From Rodentolepis nana (Eukaryota; Platyhelminthes; Cestoda; Cyclophyllidea; Hymenolepididae), in NCBI GenBank assembly GCA_900617975.1, contig UZAE01000028.1, forward strand, positions 1-52,635: a stretch of 52,635 bases of DNA. Direction: 5' to 3'. Of the stretch, positions 34,104 through 44,922 are shown one piece after another. A model generated the notes under the pieces. It saw only the letters and a program-made list of their open reading frames with translations, was not told where the DNA came from and searched no databases. The position numbers and the translations under genes were made by a program. Position 1 is the first letter of the stretch, and each line of letters opens with the position of its first letter.

Positions 34104-34277
34104 AACGGAACAAAATATAGCCGTGAGGAGAGCTTATTTGGGTGCATGTCGGGAGCTAGTGAAGAAGAAATCGATAGTGCATTCAAGAGTCCAAGATTCG
34201 AACCTACTGTGAACCACGGAAGTAATGAGATTTATGCATGTTCCTTCAGGGATGCGCATTCACAGACATTTAGATAA
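34104..34277 (+). CDS. Candidate terminal exon, unknown protein
   Basis: Follows a strong acceptor (TTTTACACCTTTATTAACCAG) and stays open for 57 codons to a TAA. The peptide starts NGTKYSREESLFGCMSGASE and continues with a charged, serine-rich composition (EEIDSAFKSPRFEPTVNHGS). No domain recognised and no upstream exon identified with certainty; the frame is in fact open for a further 17 codons upstream. It lies about 1 kb before USP gene 2 on the same strand. Confidence 0.3.
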   Translation, partial: NGTKYSREESLFGCMSGASEEEIDSAFKSPRFEPTVNHGSNEIYACSFRDAHSQTFR

Positions 34278-35150
34278 GATAATGCCCACCCTACTTAAGT
34301 CATACTCACTTAGTTCCAGGTTTGATCGTATCATATCGATTTATTAGTAAACCACAATATCGGGCTCCTGACATATTTTATAATATCTGTTGTGAAAAGC
34401 TTATTTCAATAGTCATTTTGGAATTAGAAGTTAATTTTTTAAGGGAATAATAATAATTAATATGTGTCGCCTTGTTAGTTAGAACCTCAGGAACTCAGGG
34501 AGAACCTTGAATCCGGATCACGTTTAATGATAAAATGATAATTTCAATTGATTTGATAACCAAAGAGGATACTGAAGAGGTAAATCATGCTAAGGTAGCC
34601 GTGTCTCAAAGCCGTTTATAATGCGCCAAGTTTCTGAGAGCCTGGTTACCAAATGTCTAAGTTAAGGCACTTAAGATCACAAATTTTTTGGGGCAAAATA
34701 TCTGCACGCCTCTACTGCAATTCCCTCAAAAGGAGGTGAATTATGGTGTTCTGAAGCTTTTCTGTTTTAGAAAATGTTATTACTTCATGTTCTTATTAAG
34801 CATCTATTATAATCGGTTAACATTTGAGGGTGATATCGATTTGTGTCAATAACAACTTGAGTGTTTTTAAGCACATTCTGGTGGTACCCAAGGGGAAGGC
34901 AATTAACTCTATGTGCAAATAGTTGCATTATATCTAATAAATGGCTCTGTAAAGTTCCAAGCAAGCGGTTTAACGTAGAAAATCATGCAACATATATGCC
35001 CTAATAACATGATAGAATCCGAATAACAACTGTGATTTAAAAGTTTTTAAAGTCACATGTTAATGTTGAGTTTCTAGGTGTTAAAATAAATACTGGTGAT
35101 CAACCTACTTGAACCTTCTTCATGATATGAAGCAGTGTTATCGCCGTTCA
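34278..35150. other. Intergenic, upstream of USP gene 2
   Basis: AT-rich, no open frames of note, no repeats recognised until the CCAAT boxes at 35151. Confidence 0.45.
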
Positions 35151-35218
35151 CCAATCAACAAAGCTCATTTCACCTCTTCATTCACCAATAAGAATAGTTA
35201 GAGAATGACAGTATAAAA
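35151..35218 (+). promoter_or_regulatory. Promoter of USP gene 2: two CCAAT boxes and TATA box
   Basis: CCAAT at 35151-35155 (CACCAATCAAC) and 35185-35189 (CACCAATAAG), then TATAAAA at 35212-35218. The TATA box is 39 bases before the start codon, so the leader would be very short. An ATG at 35222 followed at once by TGA would lie upstream of the expected transcription start. Confidence 0.65.
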
Positions 35219-35256
35219 TCTATGTGAGGAATTGCAAAACTCGTATAAACAGCAAA

Positions 35257-35760
35257 ATGGGACGTACAATTCTTCTACCAGTAGATCCAAGTGAAAACTG
35301 CAAACATGCACTGAAATTTTACATCGACCATTTCTTCAATAAAGAAGACACTCTCATTTTCCTCCACGTTATTGATCAAGTATCCAAAAGGAATGCTGAG
35401 GAGGAGAGGGAGGAAGAATTTGAGGATAATTCCTTTCAAAATCCAACAACTAATAAGATTTTGGATAATGGGAAAGCCCTGGCTCACAAATATCTCGCTT
35501 GGGGAAGAGACGCTGGTATCAAAGTAAAAGCGTTCGTTCGATCCGATCCAAAAGCTGGGGCTGCGATCTTGAATGTCGCAAAGGAACTTGATGTGGATCA
35601 TATCATAGTGGCCAGCAGAGGACTGAATGCCATTGGCAGGACATTCAAAGGCAGTGTGAGTACTTATGTTGTACATCATTCCAATGTCCCAGTTACAGTT
35701 GTTCCTTGCCCTGACACGGACAAACCCACAAGAGGATTTCGTAGCCTTTCTTTGTATTGA
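35257..35760 (+). CDS. Universal stress protein (UspA family), paralog 2
   Basis: Intronless, 167 residues. Beta-1 reads RTILLPVDPSENC, the same SENC ending as paralog 1, with Asp10. Strand 2 is DTLIFLHVIDQ. After it comes an acidic insert (AEEEREEEFEDN, residues 47-58) absent from the other two paralogs. The motif region is ASRGLNAIGRTFKGS: Ala119 replaces the first Gly of G-2x-G-9x-G-S, while Gly122, Gly132 and Ser133 remain. That may weaken nucleotide binding; this is inference. It ends with a Lys/Arg/Ser tail (PTRGFRSLSLY). The start is the first ATG after the TATA box. Probably a tandem duplicate of paralog 1 followed by divergence. An AATAAA about 260 bases past the stop (near 36020) is the likely poly(A) signal. 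Confidence 0.95.
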   Translation: MGRTILLPVDPSENCKHALKFYIDHFFNKEDTLIFLHVIDQVSKRNAEEEREEEFEDNSFQNPTTNKILDNGKALAHKYLAWGRDAGIKVKAFVRSDPKAGAAILNVAKELDVDHIIVASRGLNAIGRTFKGSVSTYVVHHSNVPVTVVPCPDTDKPTRGFRSLSLY

Positions 35761-36536
35761 AAAGATGATCAAGAACTATTTTCTAATATTCTATCATATC
35801 TTATACCTACTCTCCTGAGATTTGCTTACTTGTTTTATTGATTGACCGTATTTAAATAATTTGATGCCAATTAAGAGAAATTAGTTGCCTATCGCTGACA
35901 TTAATGACTCCAGATATCCTATTGATATTTAAGGAATTTCGTCAGTTTCCTACTAGGCTACAGTTTATATAAGTCAATTGCATCCGAATTTACTTTCATT
36001 TAAGAAAAATTACTAATGTAATAAAAAATATGAGTTAACGTTATCTAAGTAACTGATATTCATTTAATATATATATATGGAAATAAGATGTTCCTAGGAG
36101 AAACAATTAAAATCAGGTTACATAATTATATTTGAAGTTAAATGCATATTGAACTAAAATCTAAAGCCATTAAAACAAAAACCAAAAAAATAAACTGTGG
36201 ATCTCTGAAAGTAAAAATATATCGAATATCGTATCGTTGTCTTAATCACATTCATGAATTCACTAGTCAGATGTTCTGCGACCACAATTAGTACAATTTA
36301 TTGAAATGAGTGATCGATTTCCACTATAGTTTAAACCGTTCGGGGATATCATTGTAATCACAAAACAACATTGAATGATGTAATTGGGTTACATTAGTGA
36401 GGTAAAAAATAAAAGGCAATGTAAGTGCAGTAAATTATTTTCTGCGTGTTATTTGAATTTAAGACTGAACTTCGAAACTACAAAGATCTCTCCCTTCCCC
36501 AATCAGAACGTGAAACTCGACACGTATGCATGATAT
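35761..36536. other. 3' flank of USP gene 2, otherwise empty
   Basis: AT-rich. AATAAA near 36020 is a possible polyadenylation signal. A short TA run is at about 36069-36079. No gene seen. Confidence 0.45.
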
Positions 36537-36860
36537 ATTTATTTATTTCAAATGGCAGGCGTTTTGATAATTACCATTAGTCCTTTAGCTGACTTTGGGC
36601 TTCACAGAGGGGAGAAGAAGCAACAAAGTAACAGAAAGTCGAGGAGTGGAAAACAGAATAGTGATTTACAGATGTAAAAGAGACAGACACAAAGCCAGAG
36701 AAAAGGTAGGATGAGTATCGTGAAAGTGGTAGAATATGGCATACAGTTGGGCCATTGTATTTTGAAGCCAGAAGTCAATTGTCAGTTAATTGACTTTTTG
36801 CTGTATGAGTATACGTTTCCAAGGGTGCACCACGTGGAGATAAGTCTATCGCACGCCCCA
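36537..36860 (-). mobile_element. SINE-like retroelement, antisense full copy
   Basis: Reverse-complement copy: 3' tail first (ATTTATTTCAAATGGCAGGC, with AGTCCTTTAGCTGACTT), then the purine-rich complement of the pyrimidine tract, then the 5' head with GGTGCACCACGTGGAG and TAAGTCTATCGCACGCCCC at the right end. A short duplication (about 15 bases) of the GTCAATTG.CAGTTAATTGAC segment sits in the middle part. No obvious target-site duplication. Confidence 0.87.
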
Positions 36861-37162
36861 TATACTTGATATCGACAAACTAGTAAGAAACTACAAACCC
36901 ATTACCTCTGGCCATTTTTTTTGCAATCTAAGAGTCTATAAACCCTATCCCAAATATTGTATTATTCAAGTCTTAAAATGGAGGTTTTAAATCTGGTACC
37001 TTTTACACAACTATTTCATAATATTAATTCTATCCCGCTTTCACTTTTACATATCTTCCCGGCAAACATACAAGGTATTCAGTTAATTTCTACAGAATAA
37101 TACTTGATTGTCTTTTCCATATTCTTTAAAGGTATTCACGTCTACTTTGCTTTCTTTAAATT

Positions 37163-37270
37163 CTAAAACTCTTCCTCTTGCATAAACATAATGGTGATGG
37201 GAATGGAAGATGGTTGGACCTCATCTGACTTATAGAGGAGAACAAATTGCTTCATGTTGTTCTCTCCGGG
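37163..37270 (-). CDS. Unrecognised gene, last exon
   Basis: 108 nt, acceptor TTCTTTAATTCGAAG, 35 residues ending TIMFMQEEEF and TAG. Phase 0 join to the preceding exon. Confidence 0.5.
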   Translation of the reverse strand, partial: PGENNMKQFVLLYKSDEVQPSSIPITIMFMQEEEF

Positions 37271-38513
37271 CTTCGAATTAAAGAACACAGAATGAAGTGG
37301 AGAATTGCAGTGAAGATTTCGAGGCCGCTGTAACCAGACGAAAGTAACATAATAGATAATCTTCTCTACTTACCCAAGCAGAGGTGAATAGAGGGTTAAA
37401 AAGTATCGAAGAATGGAAATATGGGGCATGGTGCCACAATGAATCGCACGTTTCAGCCTCTTTCATGAAGATTTCAATCAGTGAAGACCCTCGCCACTTC
37501 AAGGCCGTTGAAGCAGTCAACTTCCCACAGAGGTGGTCCATAAAACCTCTTAGCAAAGTGAAACATCCTACCACAAATATGCAATCTTGTTATTTCCCGA
37601 TGAGAAACCTTATGTCATGCTCTAAAGCCCAACACGCAGAGTAACATATATTTTGAATTACATAAAGCTCAATGGACACTCCTAGAGTAAATCAAACTAA
37701 ATTTCTAGAAACAGTCTTGGCTTTAGGATGTGTATCATCCTTTTTGTACTGTATTATCTCTCCTGCTATTGTTTAAATATTGGATGATGTTAGATTCATA
37801 TGTCTACGTGATCCTGCTAACCAGCGTAGCATTTAAGCTCTTGATGATGAACGAGAGTAGCCAATAATATGTCAACTTCAATTGCTTCATCAAAATTCGG
37901 CACACTGTCATCCCCAGGAATAGTTTATATGGCTGCAAAGTGATTTTTACGATCACATCAGTGCCAGTGTTTAGTCTGCTAACTCTCCTTCCTCCCCCAA
38001 GATCTTAAACCGATGATCAATCAATGTATACTTTAGTGTTGTGGAGGAAGACACAAGCTGTCTTGCTTTCTAATGGAAAGTGTAAATTGGGCTTGCACCA
38101 GACTCCGAGAAGAGCTGTGATCGAATCTAGACCATAAAAGATGCCAAAGTGGCAGTTATTTAGAGTAAAACTTTTGACACACATATATTGGCAATGCTAA
38201 ATCTATTAATTTTGCAGTTACCAACTGCATTTTCTCATTTTCTGATAAGGCCGTCAAGTTTATTCCAAACGCCCTGCTATGTGTTCTGTATTCTACTCAT
38301 GTTCAAAATAATAATGCCAAATGTCGCATGACTTCTTATCTAAAGGTGGAGTAATAATTTAGCGGATCGTCTACTCGGTTGCTAAAATTCATCCTAAACT
38401 AACCAACATTAGGCAGTAATGTTAAAAACCTCACAAACAAATCGCTTGATTGACTTAAAAATTAAACCGAAATTGCCAAGTATGCACAATGCCCACTTGG
38501 ACGAAACCTCGAA
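37163..38513 (-). CDS. 3' exons of an unrecognised gene (four exons proposed)
   Basis: Minus strand, about 138 residues assembled from exons 38430-38513, 38099-38126, 37374-37567 and 37163-37270. Phases agree at every join and the last exon ends in TAG. Much of it is distinctly protein-like: CFTLLRGFMDHLCGKLTAST, then a charged helix-like KEAETCDSLWHH, and a C-terminus PGENNMKQFVLLYKSDEVQP. No domain family is recognisable and I assign no function. Exons 37374-37567 and 37163-37270 are the best supported; the two upstream ones rest on phase and weak donors. The gene should continue to the right of 38513. Confidence 0.5.
37374..37567 (-). CDS. Unrecognised gene, penultimate exon
   Basis: 194 nt, acceptor TTTGTGGTAG, strong donor TTGG|GTAAGT. 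Encodes 64 residues; GC is clearly higher than in the flanks, which supports coding. The antisense frame is also open but lacks splice context. Confidence 0.55.
38099..38126 (-). CDS. Unrecognised gene, short internal exon (tentative)
   Basis: 28 nt, acceptor TTTTATGGTCTAG, donor CTG|GTGCAA. Encodes IRSQLFSES and ends in the phase needed by the next exon. Confidence 0.35.
38430..38513 (-). CDS. Unrecognised gene, internal exon (tentative)
   Basis: 84 nt, acceptor AGTGATTTTAG, weak donor GAG|GTTTTT. Encodes FEVSSKWALCILGNFGLIFK and SIKRFVCE. Phase 0 at both ends. Confidence 0.3.
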
Positions 38514-41500
38514 CTAAAATCACTGCAAATAAGGAATGGGTAGGTTAGAAAGCTTAATAAAGCAATGTGTCATAGCTAGCACTTTTCAGAATGATTGAAA
38601 AAGGCTAATGACAAACTATTACTATTAAAACTTTTTTTAATATCAGCTACGACTGGATGAATAGCTAATTTAGACTTCATGCCTTGCGAGTCATAGTACA
38701 TAGATGCACGTGAAGATTAACTGGGGAAAAATCACTTGTCATTTTTTCTATTTGAGAAGCAAAAAAATGATGAATAGGAAGTGTAGTACGTGACATTAGC
38801 CAGCAATTAGTGTGAGTTCAGTAACAATAGGTGCATAGGCGATATCAGCTATAGATTTACACTTAGTCCCATAAATTTCGACCATAAAGTGTCATTAGAT
38901 GTCCAGTTCTTAAACTTAAAGGACCATAAATTTCATCCTAATGTTGAGTGTTATATTTTGTTGTATTTACCTAAGTAATGATTGGTCTCTTATGCAATTA
39001 CTGACAACAGTCATTTAATGTGACCGCTGCAGTAATGTGATTTTCTAAAGCATTAATGTAACACATAATCTTGCAAGGAGTCTAATAAAATTTGTGTAAT
39101 ATTAACAAATACAGATGATTGTCGGGCAAAATAGTCAACTGTATACTTTTAGGATTAATTATCATCGGCAAATCTTCACAACTTTGTGTCTAAATCCAAC
39201 TTTTCCTATAATCCTATCCAAAACGAGGCTACTTTGTTGAATATTAAATGTAAATAAAGAAATATTACAAAGCAAAGCCTTAAAAACCCAAGGCAAAAAT
39301 TTAGTTAACGACATGACTGAAGACAGTCAATATCCAGTTTGTATTTTTTATATTATCTGACAGTAAATGTAAGCATTAGCTAAAAATGCTTCATGGTTTA
39401 AACATGAACGAACAATAATCATCATTGAAAGCAACTTCCATCTTCCCAAGGAATAAAGGATGTTTAAGAATGAATTACATATTCACTGAATATTATGTAC
39501 TATTTTCGATAACTCTAAAAAAGGCATTCGAGACACGCGATAATTACATGAGACTGTCTTGAAGCACCGAAAATGTATTGATCACTAATATAAAATAGAC
39601 CCAAAGAATTCATTTGGTGGAAAACCTCTTCGAAAACACTCCTGTCGAAGAAATTTCTTTTAACTGGTACTTTGGCATAATGGGTTATAACAAAGTGCAA
39701 TCAACATTATGCCGTAGTATAACTGTTATTTACTCATTTGCCTCTTGTGAGAGACACCTTTTCTCTTACGCGCACATATGGTGTACACACCACACTGGAG
39801 GAGAGCATGTTTTTTTACGCATTTCTTGAGCCAAACTGCCAATTATTAAAGAGAGAGAGAGAGAGATTCAAAATTGTCACGCCTCTTCTAGGCCTTGACC
39901 TCAATCGAGGATAACATTTTCCTCTGTTCACTGCTAATCAACTTTTAGTATTTTAGCAACTCAGACTGAGAATGTGCCACCCCTGGTGTAGACATGAGCA
40001 TGAAACTGCATGCAAATTACGAGGTTCTAGGTTTCATTTACCTCAATGCTAATTAGATGGCAGCTCGACTATCAGTAGATTTGTTGCCTATTATTCCTTA
40101 GAGTTTCAAAAAACTCTATGTGGTAATATACTCGCACCGAGAACAGAACCCATCAACTTTTAATGGGATTAGTGTGATTTCTGTGTTCGTACAAGTGAAT
40201 AAAACAGTTCGATATGGGTTTCTCATGCCACTAGGTTGTGGAAGATTTTGATTTTTTAGTAAATAATCGAACGAGTTGCCTCAAACAATATCGTTAGTAA
40301 TATATTGGTATAAAATGGCAGATTTGTTAAATATGTTGTTTTGAAAGTAGGTTTAGAGTTTAAAACGGTAACTCCAGGGTCCAATTTGGAAAGCTTGCAA
40401 TTACTTATTTTGCGTGGATTTTATCATCATGAATCCGCTTTGGTAAAAAAAGAATACATTTCATATTTGGATAGGTAGACTTATCCAATGGAGATGTCGG
40501 CTATGCCTATTGGGTGCGAATTGGCGATGTGTAAAACTCGCGTTCTCTGAATTCATAGTTCAACCCGACCTCCTCCGTGCAACCACTGCTTATTTGCAAT
40601 ATTTTGATCCACCAACCTGCCAATCATGTAATTGTCAATTTCATAGCTTTGGCTTCAACCCCCCGAAATTAGCCAAGCTACGTCGAGGACACTGAACACA
40701 TAAGGAGAGTAGGATTTATTTCAGCTTATACTGGGCAAATAACTCACGTGCTTAGTCATGAAATTAAACCATGAATTAATTTTACGCAGAGTAAAATTGA
40801 TTACTGATTCACTGACGGGTGTTTGCACGAACAGCCGCACTTTCTAGAATGTTCCACGATGAATGAATAGTCTTTGGTCAACCTTGGCAGCGTTGTGTCC
40901 TCCGCATACGCAGACACAAATTGTAGCTTAGAGTGCCATTTATTTTATTTTTAATTTAGTACTTCGATGAAATATCCCTGAATTTCAATGATATTCACAC
41001 AAATTATAGACCCGATGAGAGAGTGCGGAATTGAGAAAGCAAGGAATTTGCTAAAAGTTAACAAATTATGACGAGATAATGAATAATTACAAATTTACTG
41101 TTCGAATCTTATTTATTATAGTCAAGATCAATTTGCCATAATATCACCGATTTACTTGGAAATCTTCTAAAATCTTCTGCTTTCGTTTCTTGCCAATTCC
41201 GGTTAGATACCCCTCGAATTTATAGTCTTCCTTTAATACAAAGAATATAGTTCATATTTGATAATTATTATTACTGAATGAGAAAAGTGAGAAGGCAGGG
41301 GGTGGAAGCGTGAGTGAGGTAAGTTAGGCTTTGAAGCCTTGACTAATTTCATTCTGTGCAATTCCTTGCACCAAAAATCCTCAACTTAAAATAGGGTATA
41401 ATCGTGCAAAAAAGAGACTGATTCAAGAATTTTATTAATTTTAATTGCAGCGTCTTGCAAAAAATAAAGTTAGCTTGGCTGTCAAAATGTTAATCATTTG

Positions 41501-43117
41501 TGTACTGAAAGGCAGGATAACTAGTATGAATACAGCGTTTGGTGGAATATTTAAAACCATGATCCTTTTGAAAACTAAATGTATGCTTTGAAAGGATAAA
41601 CTACATGCGCTTAACTATTTAGTCTTAAAAAAGAAAGGCTTAAAGGAACGGTCAATAGTTTGAAAAGAATGAGCTCTTTAGGGAATTTTGAGTACTTTGT
41701 TGGAAATGGTAATGTCACTATTGATTTCACTTGCATCTTTATCGTATATGGGTGCATTCTGGTACATATTGTAATTCACCTCCCCCCCGCCCCCCCCCCC
41801 CACGCCCCCACCACACCCACTCCGCAAATGCAGTGCAAGTTCCAGGTAAGTATCGATTAGCAAAATCACGTGTTTCCCTGGGGCTCATACGTGTATATAT
41901 GTGCCATGAAACAGACGACGAGAATTTGAATACCCATTTAGGTCAATGTACATGCAAGGGAATACTAGTTATTGGGGAAAAATGCTCTTCCAATAAATGA
42001 TATCAAAATGAGTTTCTCCTTTTGATCACCAATTGCCATAATGCTTTTGCGCAACTATAGAAAATTCTTTTAATAATAAACCTACTAAATCGATTTCAAT
42101 AGCAAATACCGAAAGAAAAGTTGAACATCGTTATGACAATTATTTAACTATTTAGGCCGTAGTTTCTTCGCAAACAAGTAGGGTAAGCAGGTTAATACTT
42201 AGAAGTGAAAAATTTTGGAAGCATTAAAAAGTTAAAGTCATCAAAGCTGGGGGGAGGGGCCAATTCTTACCAATTTGATATACTGAAGGCATAGGCAATG
42301 GTGATGGGCTTAACTTCGGAAATCATTTTTGAAGAGAAAATGACCGTGTAATTCACTCCCTACCTTTCATCTATCTTTCAAAAAATCTCTCCAGACATAG
42401 TAGTTGTGAAGAGGCAATTAAATAAGTTCATTAAACTATGAAAAATTTAATGTTTTAAAGGGGAATTATTTTTTTGGATAAGGAATTAATTACCACATAG
42501 TTGCCACCCAATCTTTTACGAAAAGGGTTTTTATGAATATCTTATAAGAATCACTGTCTGAATACAGTTTTTTATTTATTGATGCCATTAAATACTGGCT
42601 TAATATATCAAGGACGAAAGGGGAGTCAAAATATGTCACTTTAAAAGATGCTATTTGCAGCTTCGAAGGATCAACGAGATATCACCATCTATTTAATTTT
42701 GACCTGGTTTGGAATACACTTTGGCGCGTCTTCTCTTATTTAACTTCTCCTATGACGTTGATTTCTTTTAAATTTCTCTGCCTCGTTCATTTTGCTGTCA
42801 ATTCCCCCATCACTCTTGTGTTACTGCGGTAATCAGTTATGCACCAATGTCACATAATGGTCGAAAGTCTTCTTATTTATTGTTCTAACTTGGTCTGTAT
42901 TTTTCACTATGTTTCTTCCGGCTACATAATAAGTACATCATATTGATAACTAAAAATATTTCATTAAGCATGAATTTCGGTCTGTGTCTAATTTACTAAT
43001 TCGGTCATTCCGGCTAAATTATTCCTTTTTATTATCCTGTTATCCAACACACTTTTAAACTTATTCACTTCTCTAGAGTAAATTTGTGCTTTTCAGAACT
43101 GTGGATTCTTTTGATGG
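38514..43117. other. Long stretch without a confident gene
   Basis: Upstream exons of the gene ending at 37163 probably lie here but I could not identify them. Overlapping open frames on both strands at 39515-39829 lack splice context. A GA repeat is at 39851-39866. A C-rich tract with interruptions is at 41781-41810. The 40495-40560 patch resembles the leader of USP gene 1 (see findings). Confidence 0.4.
39851..39866. repeat. GA dinucleotide microsatellite
   Basis: About eight GA units. Confidence 0.9.
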
Positions 43118-43119
43118 TA

Positions 43120-44416
43120 TTGGGTTGGCAACTAAGTCATTGCCGTTTTTGTTGACGGATTCACTCTATACTTTCTTTTGTTTTGTTAACGTGGCCAGAG
43201 CATCTAACCTATATTTTTTCTTACAGTATGGGCTTCTAGGTTAATTAGTAAAAAATCTTTTTTGTTTAGTTCTTTAGTTTTGTTTTTATCCCAATTTAAA
43301 AATGAAAGAACAGGACGTGCACTTCCGACACATTTTATTGTATTACTTCCGAAAAGGCAAGAACGCATCGCAAGCACAAAAGAAGTTATGTGCCGTATAT
43401 GGAGATGAAGCCGCCTTAAAAGAAAGGCAGTGTCGAAATTGGTTTGAAAGATTTCGTTCCGGTGATTTTTCACTGACAAATTCACAACGATCTGGCCGCC
43501 CAGTCGAAGTGGATGAAACCCATATCAAGGCCATTATCGATTCTAATTGTCACAGCACAACACGAGATATTGCAGAGAAGCTGCTCAATCTGTCGCATAC
43601 ATGCATTGAAAAAAAAATTAAAAACCCTTGGTTATGTCAAGAAACTTGATTTATGGATCCCTCACCAGTTAAAGGCAATTCATTTGACGCAACGGATTAG
43701 CATCTGTGACTCGCTACTGAAACGCAATGAGAATGATCCATTTCTGAAGAACCTAGTTACTGGCGACGAAAAGTGGATAGTTTATAACAATGTTACTGGC
43801 AAGAGATCACGGGTGAAGCAAGATCAACCAGCCCAAACAGTATGAAAAGCAGAGATTCACCAAAAAAGATTATGCTGTCAGTCTGGTGGGATCACAAATG
43901 AATTTTGTATTTTGAACTCATGCCGCAGAACCAAACGATAAATTCAAATGTGTATGTTGAAGAACTCGAAAAACTGAAGGATGGAATTGAAGATAAGCGG
44001 CCGGCATTATCAAATCGGAAGGGTGTTGTTTTCCATCATGATAACGCAAGGCCCCCCCCCCCACACATCTTTGGTTACTCGGCAAAAATTATTGGAACTG
44101 GGTTGGGATGTTTTGTCACACCCACCATATAGCCCTGACCTTGCTCCTTCGGATTACCATTTGTTTCGTTCCATGCAAAACTCTTTAAATGGTAAAATTT
44201 TTAACAACGCGGATGATGTCGGATCACACCTAATTCAGTTTTTTAATAGCAAAGACCAGACATTTTACGAAGGGGGAATTTTTACTCTGCCAGAACGATG
44301 GAAAAAGTCATCGACAAGAACGGCCAATATCTAATTGAATAAAGTTATATTTTTAAACAAAAATTCCTAATTTGCCTTCTTATTTGAAATCGCCAATGAC
44401 TTAGTTGCCAACCTAA
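43120..44416 (+). mobile_element. Mariner transposon copy 2 (mellifera-like), inactive
   Basis: A 1297-bp element with TTGGGTTGGCAACTAAGTCA at the left end and, read inward from the right end, TTAGGTTGGCAACTAAGTCA. TA duplications flank it at 43118-43119 and 44417-44418. It is very similar to copy 1 throughout but opposite in orientation, so both derive from one recently active lineage. Confidence 0.95.
43302..44340 (+). pseudogene. Mariner transposase, several lesions
   Basis: Starts at the ATG at 43302. The helix-turn-helix and SGRPVEVDE linker are present. One frameshift lies near 43575-43620, in an A-rich run. A premature stop follows QPAQTV at about 43845, and a run of 11 C at 44052-44062 shifts the frame exactly inside the HHDNARP motif. 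Unlike copy 1 this copy keeps the second catalytic Asp. VTGDEKW and YSPDLAPSDYHLF are intact. The reading frame cannot give full-length protein. The damage differs from copy 1, so the two copies decayed independently. Confidence 0.93.
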
Positions 44417-44418
44417 TA

Positions 44419-44863
44419 GTTGTGGAATTTGGTGCCAAAAATGAAAATGTTAAAATCCACTTCGATATACAACAACAAAATACAAATTATTAAGGTTTAA
44501 TTTTTTTAAATTCAAGAAACTTATTGATAGCTTCTAAATTATACACAGAATAGTCTTTCGTTCCCAAGTTTTTTCATTTTCTCTTTTGACCAACTATCAT
44601 AAGACCTCCTATTGCCATCATGAAGAAATCTCACATATCTTGACATGGAGTTTTAAAAAAATTGGCACACGATCACAAAGACCAAGTAGCGCTCACTAAG
44701 CGCAAAAGCACTTAAATCAAATATTCACTGCCTCCAAAATAACCACTAAATTTCTCTCTTGGTACTTGCAAACCCACTTTTTGACCTTGAATGACAAACA
44801 CTCAATCAAGTTTTTCAAACTGAAAATCTGAGTATATTTGCATCTGTAATGGTCGAAAAAGAG
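44419..44863. other. Upstream region of USP gene 3
   Basis: AT-rich, no gene. No forward CCAAT pentamer was seen close to the TATA box, unlike the two other USP genes. Confidence 0.45.
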
Positions 44864-44870
44864 TATAAAA
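44864..44870 (+). promoter_or_regulatory. TATA box of USP gene 3
   Basis: TATAAAA, 53 bases before the start codon, in the same context (GTATAAAA) and at about the same distance as in USP gene 2. Confidence 0.65.
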
Positions 44871-44922
44871 GTAACGCCCCTCTTGAAGTAAAAGCATACT
44901 TACTGCTTTATATTTTTAGAGG

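Noticed and set aside
37384..37644. Plus-strand open frame antisense to the unrecognised gene
   Set aside because: The minus strand has matching splice sites and phase-compatible neighbours; the plus strand does not.
41731..42000. Plus-strand proline-rich open frame
   Set aside because: The prolines come from an interrupted C homopolymer; the flanks are not coding-like.
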